DNA of 64,000 bases. Origin: Pestalotiopsis fici W106-1 (Eukaryota; Ascomycota; Sordariomycetes; Amphisphaeriales; Sporocadaceae). Shown here piece after piece: positions 10,954 to 21,951 of this stretch. The position numbers were made by a program, and so were the translations under genes. The notes below the pieces were generated by a model. It ran no database searches. It was not told the DNA's origin and saw nothing but the letters and a program-made list of their open reading frames with translations. How positions within the stretch are numbered: the first letter of the stretch is position 1; each line of letters begins with the position of its first letter. The stretch is taken from the NCBI RefSeq assembly GCF_000516985.1, contig NW_006917094.1, forward strand, positions 3,410,001-3,474,000, given 5' to 3'.

Positions 10954-12986
10954 ATTCTCGATTTCGCAACAAGGCCAATGCCGATCCATTACAAGACTTT
11001 CACAGTTTTCTCCAGAGCTCGCGGCTCAAAGATGATCTTTTCCGCCCGCTGACGACAAATGGGACTTCGCAGCATGACAATGTCTCGCGATCAACCTACC
11101 AACTTGAAAGAGCGAGGGAACGTCATACTTGGTTTGGTATCACAAAGGACCACCTCACATGTCTTCAACTTCTGCTACCAGATTTCAATCTGCCACCTCA
11201 GCAGGTGCTGGACAGATATCTCGAGGCTTCCCATGGAATTCTGACCAATCGATTTCTCTTTTGCCTTGGTTCAGCTTCGACCTCTCAAGGCCGCCTGGCT
11301 ACGCAGCTCTGCCTGCTCTCCCTTGGAGCAGAAGCTTTATACGAAGAAGAGGCGGCCATGAAACTCCACAACGCCAGCAGAGTTGTAGTTTTTGACATGC
11401 TGCAACGTGTTGAGAACAGGAACAACAAGATCAGCAACGTGGATAATCAACAACTAGAGTATGGACATATTCTCTTATCCTTGTCCCCCAAAACGACGAT
11501 TTGATATCGTGCCCGTATTAATCCATGACAAAACCATTGCACACTTACTCAACTCGACGTTTCTGTAGGGTTTACTTAGAGGCGCTCTGCGCTCTAATTC
11601 TTATTAGTGAATTCATTTATTTGAAGCAAGGCGATAATCTTCTTCGAGATACCTTGCTGATCCGCACCCACGCGGTCTTCTGCTTAGCTCGAATATCAGA
11701 CGAGTGTACAACGTCTGACCACGACACCTTTCATGAGCCCAGCAGGGCTCCGTTTTCTCATCATGAAGATGCCCGTCGAATCATAACGCCACTAGCATTC
11801 TGCAAGCTTAATCTACACACAGTCCTTCTCGGTACCGACATCGCCATTATTATGTCTCCTGAGAAAGTCCGTCTTGTTAGCTATACGGCCTCAAGATCCC
11901 AGCCAGGCTGGAAAAATGTCGAGGGCTCCCGATTTGACAGCAAACTCCCGCCAACTCTAAGCGATGCCATGCACACACTTCTTGACGGCACTGTTCAACC
12001 ATTAAATCAGTACTGGCTACGCGACAGGATCAACTTATACGTCGTAGTCACGTGGATACTATACTGTATTGAAATGGCCAAGTATTCACAAAAGGCAATG
12101 ATCTTGACCCGTCAAAATGGACATGCGGAGCATCTTGCTTCTTTCGTGTAAAGTGCCTCTAGAATAATTGGTGTTCTACCGGGTCTTTTATGGCTTGAGG
12201 CTAACTCACAGCCAGGCTTGCTATCGATCGATGCGATGAAGCTTGGCGTCGCCTTGAGGTACAGCCTGCGGAAGATGGTTCCTGTGCTGTGTCCGCAAAT
12301 TATATGGACTCGCTGATTGCTTTGGCACGCCTCCGACTCATCTTCGACATTGATAGCCACATAATCTTGCGAGCAAAATCACAGATGGAATCTGCTCAAC
12401 AATTATACCACTTGCCCAGACCGAAGCGATCCCCGCGGTCGCTGCCTGTATTAATGTACTGTGTTCACGTTTTGGAGCAGCCATCTAAGCTGGGGATCAT
12501 GCTGTACGCCCGCACGAGGCTGAGTACCTGGCCACTGGAGAGAATTATTGCTGTCTTTGAACGCATTGTCTTTCTCTCCAAATGGTTGCAAGAAATATCA
12601 TGTTCTCTGAAAGAAGAGCCCATGACTTGTAAGTCACCCCTCTGGATACCAGAGGTCAACTTGTCCAGCAGATGATTGCACACAAGACTGTCTCTTTGGT
12701 CATGATTTGAGCCAGCAACCTGTGATTTCATGCTGACTTGACTTTCTCCCTAGCCTCTGAATCAGATATATATGAAAAGATACTGGCGCAAATTCAACTG
12801 GTGGATCTAGGCGTAGACGCGGCAATTACAGGTACAGTGACTACAACCTCAGCAGCTTCTCTCTCTGTCGCAATTGTTCGGGTGATGGCGCTCATGTTTG
12901 GCTATCCCACAAACAAGCCCTTCATCCGCCTTACTGCGGAGATTCTCGAGTGTTATGGCCATTTGTTGAAAGGGACGAGTATCTGA
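10954..12986 (+). CDS. Fungal-specific transcription-factor-domain protein, 5' end unresolved
   Basis: Partial model join(<10954..11482, 11569..12147, 12216..12628, 12754..12986); all three introns keep frame (86, 68 and 125 nt), two with CTAAC or CTGAC branch sites. The product has the helical middle-homology region of fungal regulators: RFLFCLGSASTSQGRLATQ, LCLLSLGAEALYEEEAAMKLH, YLEALCALILISEFIYLKQGD, and the C-terminal LTAEILECYGHLL. This is closest in style to C2H2-plus-TF-domain proteins. I see no intact zinc finger or Zn2Cys6 cluster upstream. The first intron (branch GCTAAC, acceptor TTGCAG at 10953) is clear at its 3' end only. It is either a regulator with a missing or decayed DNA-binding part or one whose first exon I failed to find. 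The 86-nt intron has a weak GTCCCC donor. Confidence 0.6.
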
Positions 12987-13235
12987 AAGTTGCCCCCAAC
13001 AGAGATTGGACTTGCTATCACATTGTAATGCTGTATATTATTCGAACCCCGATTGTGAAGTGGTCGTTCATAATCTATTCCATGATTCATATGTTGAGAT
13101 ATTGTCAACTTTGCCGGACGTTGTGCTGAGTACAGGATTGCAATCAGTGACAATCAAGAGCAAGTACACTGCGCATCATCGAGCACATCCCAAATCTACA
13201 AGATCTCTCTCGATTATTTCGACTTCTGACCCAAT

Positions 13236-13758
13236 CTACTTTCGATCGACGGGTGCGTGGGCACGAACCTCAATCTCGACCCGCATATCATCAAAAGCCA
13301 ATCGCGGAACTCCCAGGCATGTCCACGTCGGTTGGTGGTTGGGGCAGTATTGCTTCAGACATGCCACCATGGTTTCCATGGCTTCTTGGTTGCAGGGGAG
13401 ATGGTGCGAGCGCAGGAAAAAGACGTCCTCCCAGCCGCGACTGCCTGCCAGCTTGAGCGCGTGGTCCACATTGTCAAAGGCTTTTCTGATTTGTACCACG
13501 ACGTTGGGGTCGATCTTGTCTGTTTCGCGGTCCCATCCTCCTACAGACGAGGCACATTAGAAGTGTCAGTGAGGAAAAAAGAGAAGAAGAAAAGAGATGC
13601 AAACACGGAACGGGGCTTCGAGATGGGTTATTGAGATGGTATTTACCTTGACCGGCGCACTCAATTATGTCTCCAACGCGCACAGCTTGGCTATACCAAA
13701 GGGTCTTTTGGGATCTTTGGCCGTAGCCCTCGTACGAGGTGTAAGTGAGATGAGACAT
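13236..13758 (-). CDS. RidA/YjgF/UK114 family protein
   Basis: Model complement(join(13236..13540, 13647..13758)), 138 aa, with a 106-nt intron. RidA-type proteins form trimers and hydrolyse reactive enamine/imine intermediates made by PLP enzymes. Family features are VRVGDIIECAGQGGWD, QIRKAFDNVDHALKLAG, and the terminal LGVPRLAFDDMRVEIEVRA. The Arg used to bind substrate in canonical RidA (PARSCV in enterobacterial proteins) is replaced here (PTWTCL), so this belongs to a divergent Rid subfamily whose deaminase activity cannot be assumed. The start MSHLTYTSYEGYG fits the family; an upstream in-frame ATG at 13908 would add an untypical hydrophobic tail and is rejected. Confidence 0.85.
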
Positions 13759-14859
13759 GGTTCTTAGTCTGAAGAAGAGCAAATAAAAGAAAGGACTCGA
13801 TAATAAAAAGTGTGTGTGTAGGTTGGGGATAACAAGTAGTATTATATAGATTAGAATATGGTACCACTGCTTAGGTAGGTGCAGTATAAAGAGACTACGG
13901 TAGCCCACTTCAACAAGAGCCCGAAGTCAGGGTAAACTACAAACGGTTTGTATGTGCGAAAGTCTTCGGGTTCAAAACAATACTCGACAAAGGCACCATG
14001 GCTTGCAGAAAATTCATGTACCTAAATTTGACAAACATCAGAGTATTGCGTTGAATCATGCTGTCGCTTGGGTAACACCAGCATCGGGATCTCCTGGACT
14101 GGATCCACCTTCGGGATCTTACTAACTGGACCCGTCGTCACCGACTAAACAAGACTTCGGGATTCGTGTGGATCCAGCCTACCATATTCCCATGCCGATG
14201 GGGATGTCCCTTTCGACCTTGGTGAGGCGAGGAAATGTCCGGCATTTCTGTGTTGTATGTAACCTTATTGCAATAGCCCCATGCTATTTCGCGGGTAATT
14301 TATCTTCAAGAAAAGAGAACCATTTCAATCGCACGCGCACACTGCAAACCAATTTTGTCAATCAATTCAGCTTGTTGATTTGTTTTCTCTACCAACTGAA
14401 TCATATCTCTCTGCCTTCGAATAATCACCAAACCGCCAGCTCTCAACAGTAGAAAGGTCTAGCAAAGAATATAACCGGGTAGAAGTGGTGCTCTGTGGCA
14501 ACAAGCACCACGGAACGGTGTAAGAATAAAAGGGTTATGTGCCGAGGGAATGTATACAGGTCAGGGTGTTCATTTTTCGTCGTCGCAAAGCCAGAAACTT
14601 TAGGGAATGTTTTCGGAAGAGCAGATGAACAAATGAATCGGAATCAATCGCCGCTTTTTCTTTTGCTCGCTTGCCCCAATCATCCGTCAGTCATTATACC
14701 ATGTCATTCATGACGAGCCCATTTTTTCTTTTGTTTTTTCCGGTATCGGCCGATAAGTCGGGAGCTGCAGTCCTGATGGCCGTAATTTTCGTTTCTTCAA
14801 ATAGAGGGAAAATCATCTGGACAAGATTCTCCTTGCCGTCAACTCAGGTTTGTTTGCAT
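13759..14859. other. Intergenic, about 1.1 kb
   Basis: Between the RidA start and the 3' end of the Thr-rich gene. Several short open frames, none with a domain or plausible splicing. One TTAGGTAGGT copy at about 13871, related to the recurrent TACCTAGGTA palindrome. Confidence 0.4.
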
Positions 14860-15143
14860 TTACTGCTTTCTGTAACCTGTGGGGTAGGTTCCCGAGGTGA
14901 TTGTGATGGTGCTAGGAGGCGGGCAAGTTGCGTATCTATTTCAAATAAAGAGTCAGTAAAGATTTGATCCTCCAAGAGATGCAATATATATCTCTAGGAA
15001 ATAGGGTATAGGAACTAACTTACCCTCCCTTCGCAGTCGTCGTAACAGTGGTGGGTACAGTCACCGTGGTAGGCACTGTCACGGTAGAAACCACAGGCTG
15101 GAGTTGGATCAAGTCAGCATAGATTCAAATAGTCGCAAGAGAT

Positions 15144-15185
<42 letters not shown>

Positions 15186-16421
15186 GAGATAAAACTGCCG
15201 AGGCTATATATACTCACATAAGCACTGCTGGTGATTGTCACAGTCTTGGTCTCGGTGACCGGCTATGATTAATAGAGTTAGCATACTTGTTTAAAGTATA
15301 CACCAAGGAGGTGTGAAGCTTGATGGCAAAATCCATCAGAGGAGGGACTTACGTAGCCAGCAGAGGTCACAGTGACAGTCTTGGTCTCAGTAACGGGCTA
15401 TTTATGGCATTGTCAGCGGATCTCTGGAAACTGATGTAACTGATGCATATGAACATATCCGAATGACTTCGAATAGAGTCTGGGCAGCAAAATTATCGAG
15501 GGGGTTGCTTACATAACCGGCAGAAGTAATAGTCACGGTCTTGGTTTCAGTGACAGGCTGCAAATTAATTCGTTAGCATTCATCGGATTCCCAACCAAGC
15601 CTATCCCCAGGCCGCGCGCATGGTACAAAATCACTCACCTTGCCCGAGACAGTGACTGTGGTGGGAACTGTGACGGGAACTGTAATGGTCTTGTCATTCT
15701 CCTTGGTGACAGTGCTGGTGACATATCCTGTCTCTGTAACTGTCTTTCCAGGGCCAGTGACAGTCACGATGGACGTGACGGGCTGCAAGATCAACATTAG
15801 CGTCTCTGCACAGTCATGAGCGAACATGATTCTTGCAGCTGCATTGCAAGAGGACATTGGGAGGAGAACAACCAAGCATTACTTACAGCTCCAGTCTTGG
15901 TGACTGTGACGGTGTCGGTCTTGGTGACGGGCTGTATCTGTATTAGTTCAATGTGCTCTTGCCAACCATGATTTCCGATTACACTTAAAAGGACTGGCTT
16001 ACGTAGCAATCGGCTGTCTTGGTAATGACTTGGGTCGTTCCAGGACCAGTGACAGTAACGGGATAGGTAATGGTAGTATCTTTTCCTGGCAGTGTAACAG
16101 TCTGCGTGGTACCTTTTCCAGTCACAGTTGAGACGACGGTTGAGAAGCTCGTCACAGTAATGGTCTGCGGAAGAGTCAGTCATTTGGACATGTTTCTGAA
16201 AAAGCATGGCAGTATGCCAAGGCATACCTTGGCAGTTCCGTATTGTTGGCTAGTGACGGTGACCGTCTTGGGGGCGCAAGTTCCGTAGCCATCATCACCA
16301 GGAACGGGACTGGCAGCAACAAGAGCGCTGTGTTCCACAAGTCAGTTGTATATCATGGTCATATCATGAAACGGCGGACATACCTCAAGGCGAGAATGAG
16401 AGATTGAGTCTTGAACATCAT
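14860..16421 (-). CDS. Secreted Thr/Val-rich cell-surface protein with exon-encoded repeats
   Basis: Model complement(join(14860..14935, 15024..15097, 15218..15262, 15353..15397, 15513..15557, 15639..15782, 15887..15931, 16003..16164, 16228..16327, 16384..16421)), 257 aa. Signal peptide about residues 1-19 (MMFKTQSLILALSALVAAS). The mature chain is Thr/Val/Ser-rich with TVTVT-like strands, likely heavily O-glycosylated, and has few cysteines (GTCAPK, ADCY, ATCPPP). Four exons of exactly 45 nt, phase 0 on both sides, each encode one copy of a 15-residue unit PVTETKTVTITSAGY (PVTKTDTVTVTKTGA in the most N-terminal copy). The exon starting at 15931 has a second acceptor 6 nt upstream (start 15937) that would add Ile-Gln. 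No GPI signal or transmembrane end is seen; it ends GTYPTGYRKQ. A wall or adhesin-like role is inference. Confidence 0.83.
15152..15185. repeat. T23-A11 homopolymer tract in an intron
   Basis: 23 T followed by 11 A inside the 120-nt intron (15098-15217) of the Thr-rich gene. Such a tract is prone to sequencing or replication slippage, so its length is uncertain. Confidence 0.9.
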
Positions 16422-19400
16422 TTTGAAAATAAATTGGAAGGCTTGTCAATCACGATGACTGTCAAAAAGCGAAAGTTTTGCTGGTAGCGAAGGACGTAAA
16501 GGCTCTTGCTGAGTTGGCTTGAGATACTTGAATGGTCTTCGTTTTCGAGAGGATCTCAGCAGGACTTTATAGAAAATGCACCTGCCTCGATGTAGAGGAG
16601 TGGTCCATAGAGTCATTGTAAGGATTCTTCCACTTTGTCGCTACACTGACCACGAAAACGACCATACTCTGCTATGTCCACGATAATAGGCTGCATCATG
16701 CATCTCCGACCTTTCCGGCTCGGCGATCAACACTGAATTGAGAATGACATTACATGATGATCTGGTCGGAGTAGTTGTGGCCCGAGGTCTGCTAAGGAGG
16801 AATACTCAGCCAAGAGTACCAATACTGAACCAAGGGGATCTCGAATAACCGATCATCCAACCTCATCTCTACGGGTTCGGTGTCCAGGCATGACTGGGCC
16901 ATTCAAGTCGCGTTACGCCAAAGTATGGTACCTCGTTTATACAGCTGCAGATCCCTGCATGCAACGTGGTCGTGCTACATCCGTTACAGGATTCAGGAAA
17001 TGCTGCCTGGCCTGCGAGGACCGATCGGGCTACAGACAGACATGAATGAGCAAGGTTCAATAAGTTTATTCTGACCACATCAGATGCCTCCTGCTTCTCG
17101 AAACGTTCGGTGCAATTGCCTGCAGCCAGCAGCACCCGTTTGTTGCGGTTCCCATCGAGCACATGGTTCTAGCACGCCTGACCGTTGGAATGTTGATTTA
17201 AAGTTGTGGATTGCATACTTCATCTTTTGAAGAATGATGGATATGCTGACATCAGATTCTCACGTCTCCGGGGTAATGATGAGAGGTATTCAAGGTCCTG
17301 TAAGATACACGACGTCGAAATACTCGATTCCATTCAGCATTTCATAGCCCCAAAGTGTGGAGAAGGCCCGGGACGTGAGCCGTGTATACAGGCTATGCGA
17401 AAACTGGTCTGCAAAGCCCAAAAGCTGGAAGAGGTGGTAAACAAGCTCTGGTATGGAGGTACAACGCCCTTGGCCGGGCTGACCCTCTCTTGGGGCCACC
17501 GAGGCTGGGTGATTCTAAGATGTCAGTGGCTGGAGAGGACAAGTTTCGATGAAGCTCGGTTCTCTGGGGTACATGGTTCTCCTTGTTGTCCCCGAAGGAG
17601 CAGCTGGGTGGCAATTTGTTGGCGACGGCCCGTATATGCGAGGTCAGCTCACTTTCGGGTCCGCCCTTATGCGGTGAGCTGTGTGACCGGTCTAGGGGTT
17701 GGATGGAGCTAGAGGACAGGCAGCGATACAGGACTAGAAGAAGATTCCGAAATGGTTTAAACGTCTTGTGCAGAAGCTGAAAGATCTTGCGAGAGAATGA
17801 TGATTGTTACCAATGATGAGAGCCGATGATGTGTTCTCTGCGCATCCTACCACGACATATTCAGGCTCGGACACAACGGCAGTAAGGTCAAGATATTGTC
17901 TGCCGTGTCAACATGCTCAAGATGAGATGTCGACTGGAGATCGTTCTCATTGCAGAATTTGGATGAGCTGCGTGATCTGGAAAGCCGTGCCGACGAGCAT
18001 GTATTGGCTCACGATTCAGAGATGGGCCTGGCTGTCGATGAATGCTAGCTTGGGCGTTACATAGCAGCTTGCACGACTCCCGCTTCTCCAAAAATAACCT
18101 ACAAATGGCCCCAAAAGCTGAACGAAAGAACCCGAACAGCGAATTTGCCTAATACTCCTTCAGCCTCGAGCCTCGCTAACGGAAGATGCAAAGTGTCGAT
18201 CCAGAGTGCATTATGAAGTCGAGTGTCTCGCGAAGCCATCATGCCTGTCCAGGCAAGTAACATGTGTTGCTTGCCTTGAGGGGCTTTGGGCTGTACAGAC
18301 CGACCAGTCGGAGCTTTTCTAAGCCTCCAAAGCCAAGCCTCACCTGCAGCCTCTGATCGGATCGATATTGTCGTTTGTTTGACCAATGAGTTATAGCATT
18401 GGCTGGGGATTATGGTGTGGCCCGGATAGTGTTGCAAGACCCGTTGGGCGCCATCGCCGCCATCGCCGCCAGTATTCTACCTGAGATTCCAATTGGAGAA
18501 ATGAAACAGATTTTTTGAATAGTTGGGACTCACCCTCGGGCATCGGTTTCCTTCGCTACCCCAAAAGCAGCTGCCGCGCCATAAGCCAATGGAAGAATGA
18601 ATTGGACTCGGGAGAGGCTTGCTGGCTTTTTGTGGCGCATTTATGCTCGCACAGGACGCCCGAAAAAGGCACAGAGAGCAAAACAAACCTATAGGCTATG
18701 TGCCTGACTATGCTGAGTCCGCACTATTGAGCTTGGCTACAGCCGGCAGTAAGCCTCAGGGTCGCATTGCCGGGATCAGCTATATTCATGCTCGACCATG
18801 GGGTTGTCACTATTGACAGTTACCTGTCTTAATAGATGAACTAACGGTTGAAGTTGAAATATGCTCATGCCAAGGACATGGAGGCGCGATAAGTCCACCA
18901 ATCGCTATGACTGCCGAATAATACTACGACTCTGCATTGATCGCCAGCAGCAATGATGGCGCGAAGAGCAGGGGCAAAAGTTAAATGTAGTAATATCTGT
19001 GTTCCTACCGGGAAGGAAGGTCATATCCCTAGGTACCGAGCTGGACTTGGGCGCAGTCAATCGTTTGCGTAATGGATTGCCTTGACCATTCTTACGCATA
19101 AACAATGCCTGTCATGCAGGTTTGGTGTAGCTCGCGCTGATTCCTTCCAGCTGACCAGCTACATTGTGGGGGAATGCTTATGATCGACAGGCCTGCGGAC
19201 GATGAGCTTCTTGGAATATGCGCCGTCACTCGCTTAGAGTAGTGTTTTGTTTTGTTTTCTTCTCAATGGCCACACAGTCCACAACCGGGCGGTCGATGAA
19301 CTGATTCCAGCTGTCAGCCTGCAGCGCAGCGGCGACCGGTAACAGCTTCAGTTGCATGTCGGTCAACTCACCTCGAGAATAGAATTCCAGCGTGGACACG

Positions 19401-20440
19401 GTCATCGAATGTTCCATGTTTGATGGATTGCACCAGTGTATTCTCTGTACACATGAATAAAATATGTTGCGCTAGTAACAATCAAACTCGTAAACCGTAG
19501 AGATCGATCGATCTCTTGATAATACATTTGGCTCCCAACCAGTATCCCTTATTCGTGAATACCACTGGTTCTTGGCTAAATATACCCAGGAAGCCTCAAC
19601 CGTGACATGAGAAATGTATGACGTATAACGCTGCGGGTATGATCCCAAGACTCTGCATTTATGGGCACATTCATACATTTCAAACACAAGATCAAAATAC
19701 ACGAATTCGAGTGCATTTCAGGCGCCCTTGGATTCAAAGAGACTGATCGTTGAGATGCAGCCATCAGCCACTGCACGTCATGTTGTACAAAAGGAGTCTT
19801 GTTGCTCATTTTTCACGGAATTTGTAGACAGAAAGACGCCCACAAGGTTGAATCCCCGTCATTGCTCTCAAGTCACCCAACCTCTCTGGCTAAATCCAAT
19901 ACTAGCCTGCCTGTATTAGTCCACCTCCGCCTCGGCTATCATCATTCAGCCCGAAACATATTTCGACATTCGCCTTGTCAATGAGTTCCACGAAAGAATT
20001 TCGTGTCTCCCGACAGCAGGCAGACTCAGCTCGTGGATCCTATGACGGAAATGGTTTCCGACTTCGCGAACAATATCAAACGCCACCACTTCCTACCTAC
20101 ATAAACAGAACCAGGCCACAAGAGGGCTTCGGAAGGAGGGTTCGAGACTTTAGCCCCGAGAGACGATGATACCCAAACATCAAGCCAAGACTCTTCGACA
20201 GCTCTTGGAGATGAGGAAAACTAAAAATAGCCATGGCTTTCTATACATTGACATCAAGAATACTGGAGTGGCATGCCCGCACAATTCGCAAGCAGCAGGC
20301 GGCATCTGTTGTTGGAGGTACTGAGAGCGACGACAGTATCCCACTAATCGGGCTGCTTCTTCAATGCGACCTGAAGTGCTTCTCCAAAGCACCAATCATG
20401 ACTCTTACATTCCATATCATTGGCATCGCGCATCTATGCT
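16422..20440. other. Gene-poor stretch, about 4 kb; possible gene remnant at 17.2-18.05 kb
   Basis: No gene with a recognisable domain. Plus-strand pieces that read like protein are an open frame at 17206-17712, one at about 17583-17780, and 17813..17880 joined to 17955..18054 through a GTAAGG/TTGCAG intron, ending LAVDEC. They do not join into one frame. A 62-codon frame at 19981-20169 (MSSTKEFRV start) and one at 20233-20472 are also unsupported. One CCTAGGTACC motif lies at 19028-19037. It could hold a decayed gene or untranslated and promoter DNA. Confidence 0.35.
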
Positions 20441-21520
20441 TTATACTTTTCTCGCAAGAACCCGCAGCCTAAAGTAACCAAAATTAAACCCGCCGGAAGG
20501 GTTTCGGCACACATGTTCCAAGACCTCGACCACCTCCTTGACACACTCCTCTCGCTCCTGGGCATCATTGATGGCATCAAAGAACTGCTTGCCCATCAAC
20601 CTGATCCAACCATCGACGCCGCCGGCATCGGCAGGCGTCGGTCTAGACTCGAGCTCGACCCTTTCCACCTTCCACCCGCCAACAGCCTCCTCCATGATCT
20701 GCACGACCCAGCTCTCGTCGGGGAAGAACCACGGGTCGGCGGCCAGGGCCCGCTCCAGCCCGACGCGGCGGGCCACGCCCATGAGCAGGCCGGCGCGCAT
20801 CTCCGCGACGTTGCCCCGGCCGCCCATTTCAAAGGCAAAGGTGCCGCCGGGCTTGAGCGACTCGCGCGCGCCGCGGAAAAAGGTCTCTTGCTTCTCGCGC
20901 GAGCAGCGCAGGATCCAGTGCATGGCGGCGTTGGAAAAGACCTTGCTGTAGGACGACTGCTGCAGCGAGGGGGTATTGACTATCTCGAGTGCGTCGATGA
21001 CTTGATGGAGCGAATAGGTGAGCTTGATGTACACAGATTTTGGCTGATATGAGACTCGAGCCGAGTTACTAGAGATTGAACAACGTACCCTCGAAACTGC
21101 ATCGATCATTCTGCGCTTCGGCTGCCGCCTTCTTGGACGACTCGATCATGGAGGGCGAGGAATCCGTGCCGTGAATCCTACCACTACCCTTGGACAGAAC
21201 GTCGGCGATCTGAAAGTCGACAATACCATCTTGTCCCTTGTCAGTGCCTGCTGTCATGTACAGTGTAGGTGTTGGTGACAAGATGAGTGTGTTCCATTTC
21301 TTCACTCGTCGACTTACCGCCGCAACCAATATCCAAGATTACATCGTCAGGTTGAGGGTCCAACCATTGGACAATCTTGGTCGCCAATTTCGGCACAAAC
21401 GAGGCGGATTTCTGGTAGGCCTGATGATTGTTTTGTTAGAGTCTCGGGCGTTGCACCATCATTTATTGGCAATAATTCCTCTCCTACCTCGGAAGACCAG
21501 TGATCAGGCGTTTGTGACAT
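20441..21520 (-). CDS. Class I SAM-dependent methyltransferase
   Basis: Model complement(join(20441..21000, 21089..21229, 21318..21420, 21488..21520)), 278 aa; introns of 67, 88 and 88 nt, all in phase. The SAM-binding motif I (VILDIGCGDG) is created by splicing at 21318/21229. Motif II (GRIHGTDSSPSMI) and the post-I acidic residues follow, then SKVFSNAAMHWI and LKPGGTFAFEMGG. The layout resembles trans-aconitate methyltransferase-like and other small-molecule O-methyltransferases (cytosolic Rossmann fold). The substrate cannot be read from sequence. It lies head to tail with the amidase gene, both on the minus strand. Confidence 0.87.
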
Positions 21521-21951
21521 TTTCTGTTGTAAGCTTTGTCGCTATCCAAGAACCAATTACAAGATTCCTGCTAAATGTTGAACGAGTCCAAATGTTGGAA
21601 ACTCCCGGTTTATATAGTAGGTCGGTGCGATATAGTGTTGCCGATTAACGCTTGGCAGTAGCCGATGTGTGGAGATGGGCATCTAGATGGACAGGCACCG
21701 ATCTCGGAGCCATTTCACCAAGCACTGATCAGACAACCGCACAAGGGCTTATACCGGGCATCGTTAGTAGAACCACTGACTTTCATGTCTGCCTGGTTGG
21801 AAATCATGGCAGGTTGCACTCGGACATGTATTTTGAGAATGACTTGAAGGACATGGGCATGTTTGACGTGGAGCGCTTTTAGACTACGGCCAATAAAACT
21901 ACTTGTACACTATGCCTATCAGGATTGCCAATAACCATGTGATAGAATGAT
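21521..21951. other. Intergenic spacer
   Basis: Between the methyltransferase start and the amidase stop. One 76-codon frame without support; nothing else seen. Confidence 0.4.

Noticed and set aside
13758..13908. N-terminal hydrophobic extension of the RidA gene
   Set aside because: The upstream ATG adds 50 residues foreign to the family in AT-rich leader-like DNA; the start at 13758 begins the conserved domain.
20538..20951. Plus-strand frames over the methyltransferase 3' exon
   Set aside because: Antisense of the exon that carries methyltransferase motifs; no domain.
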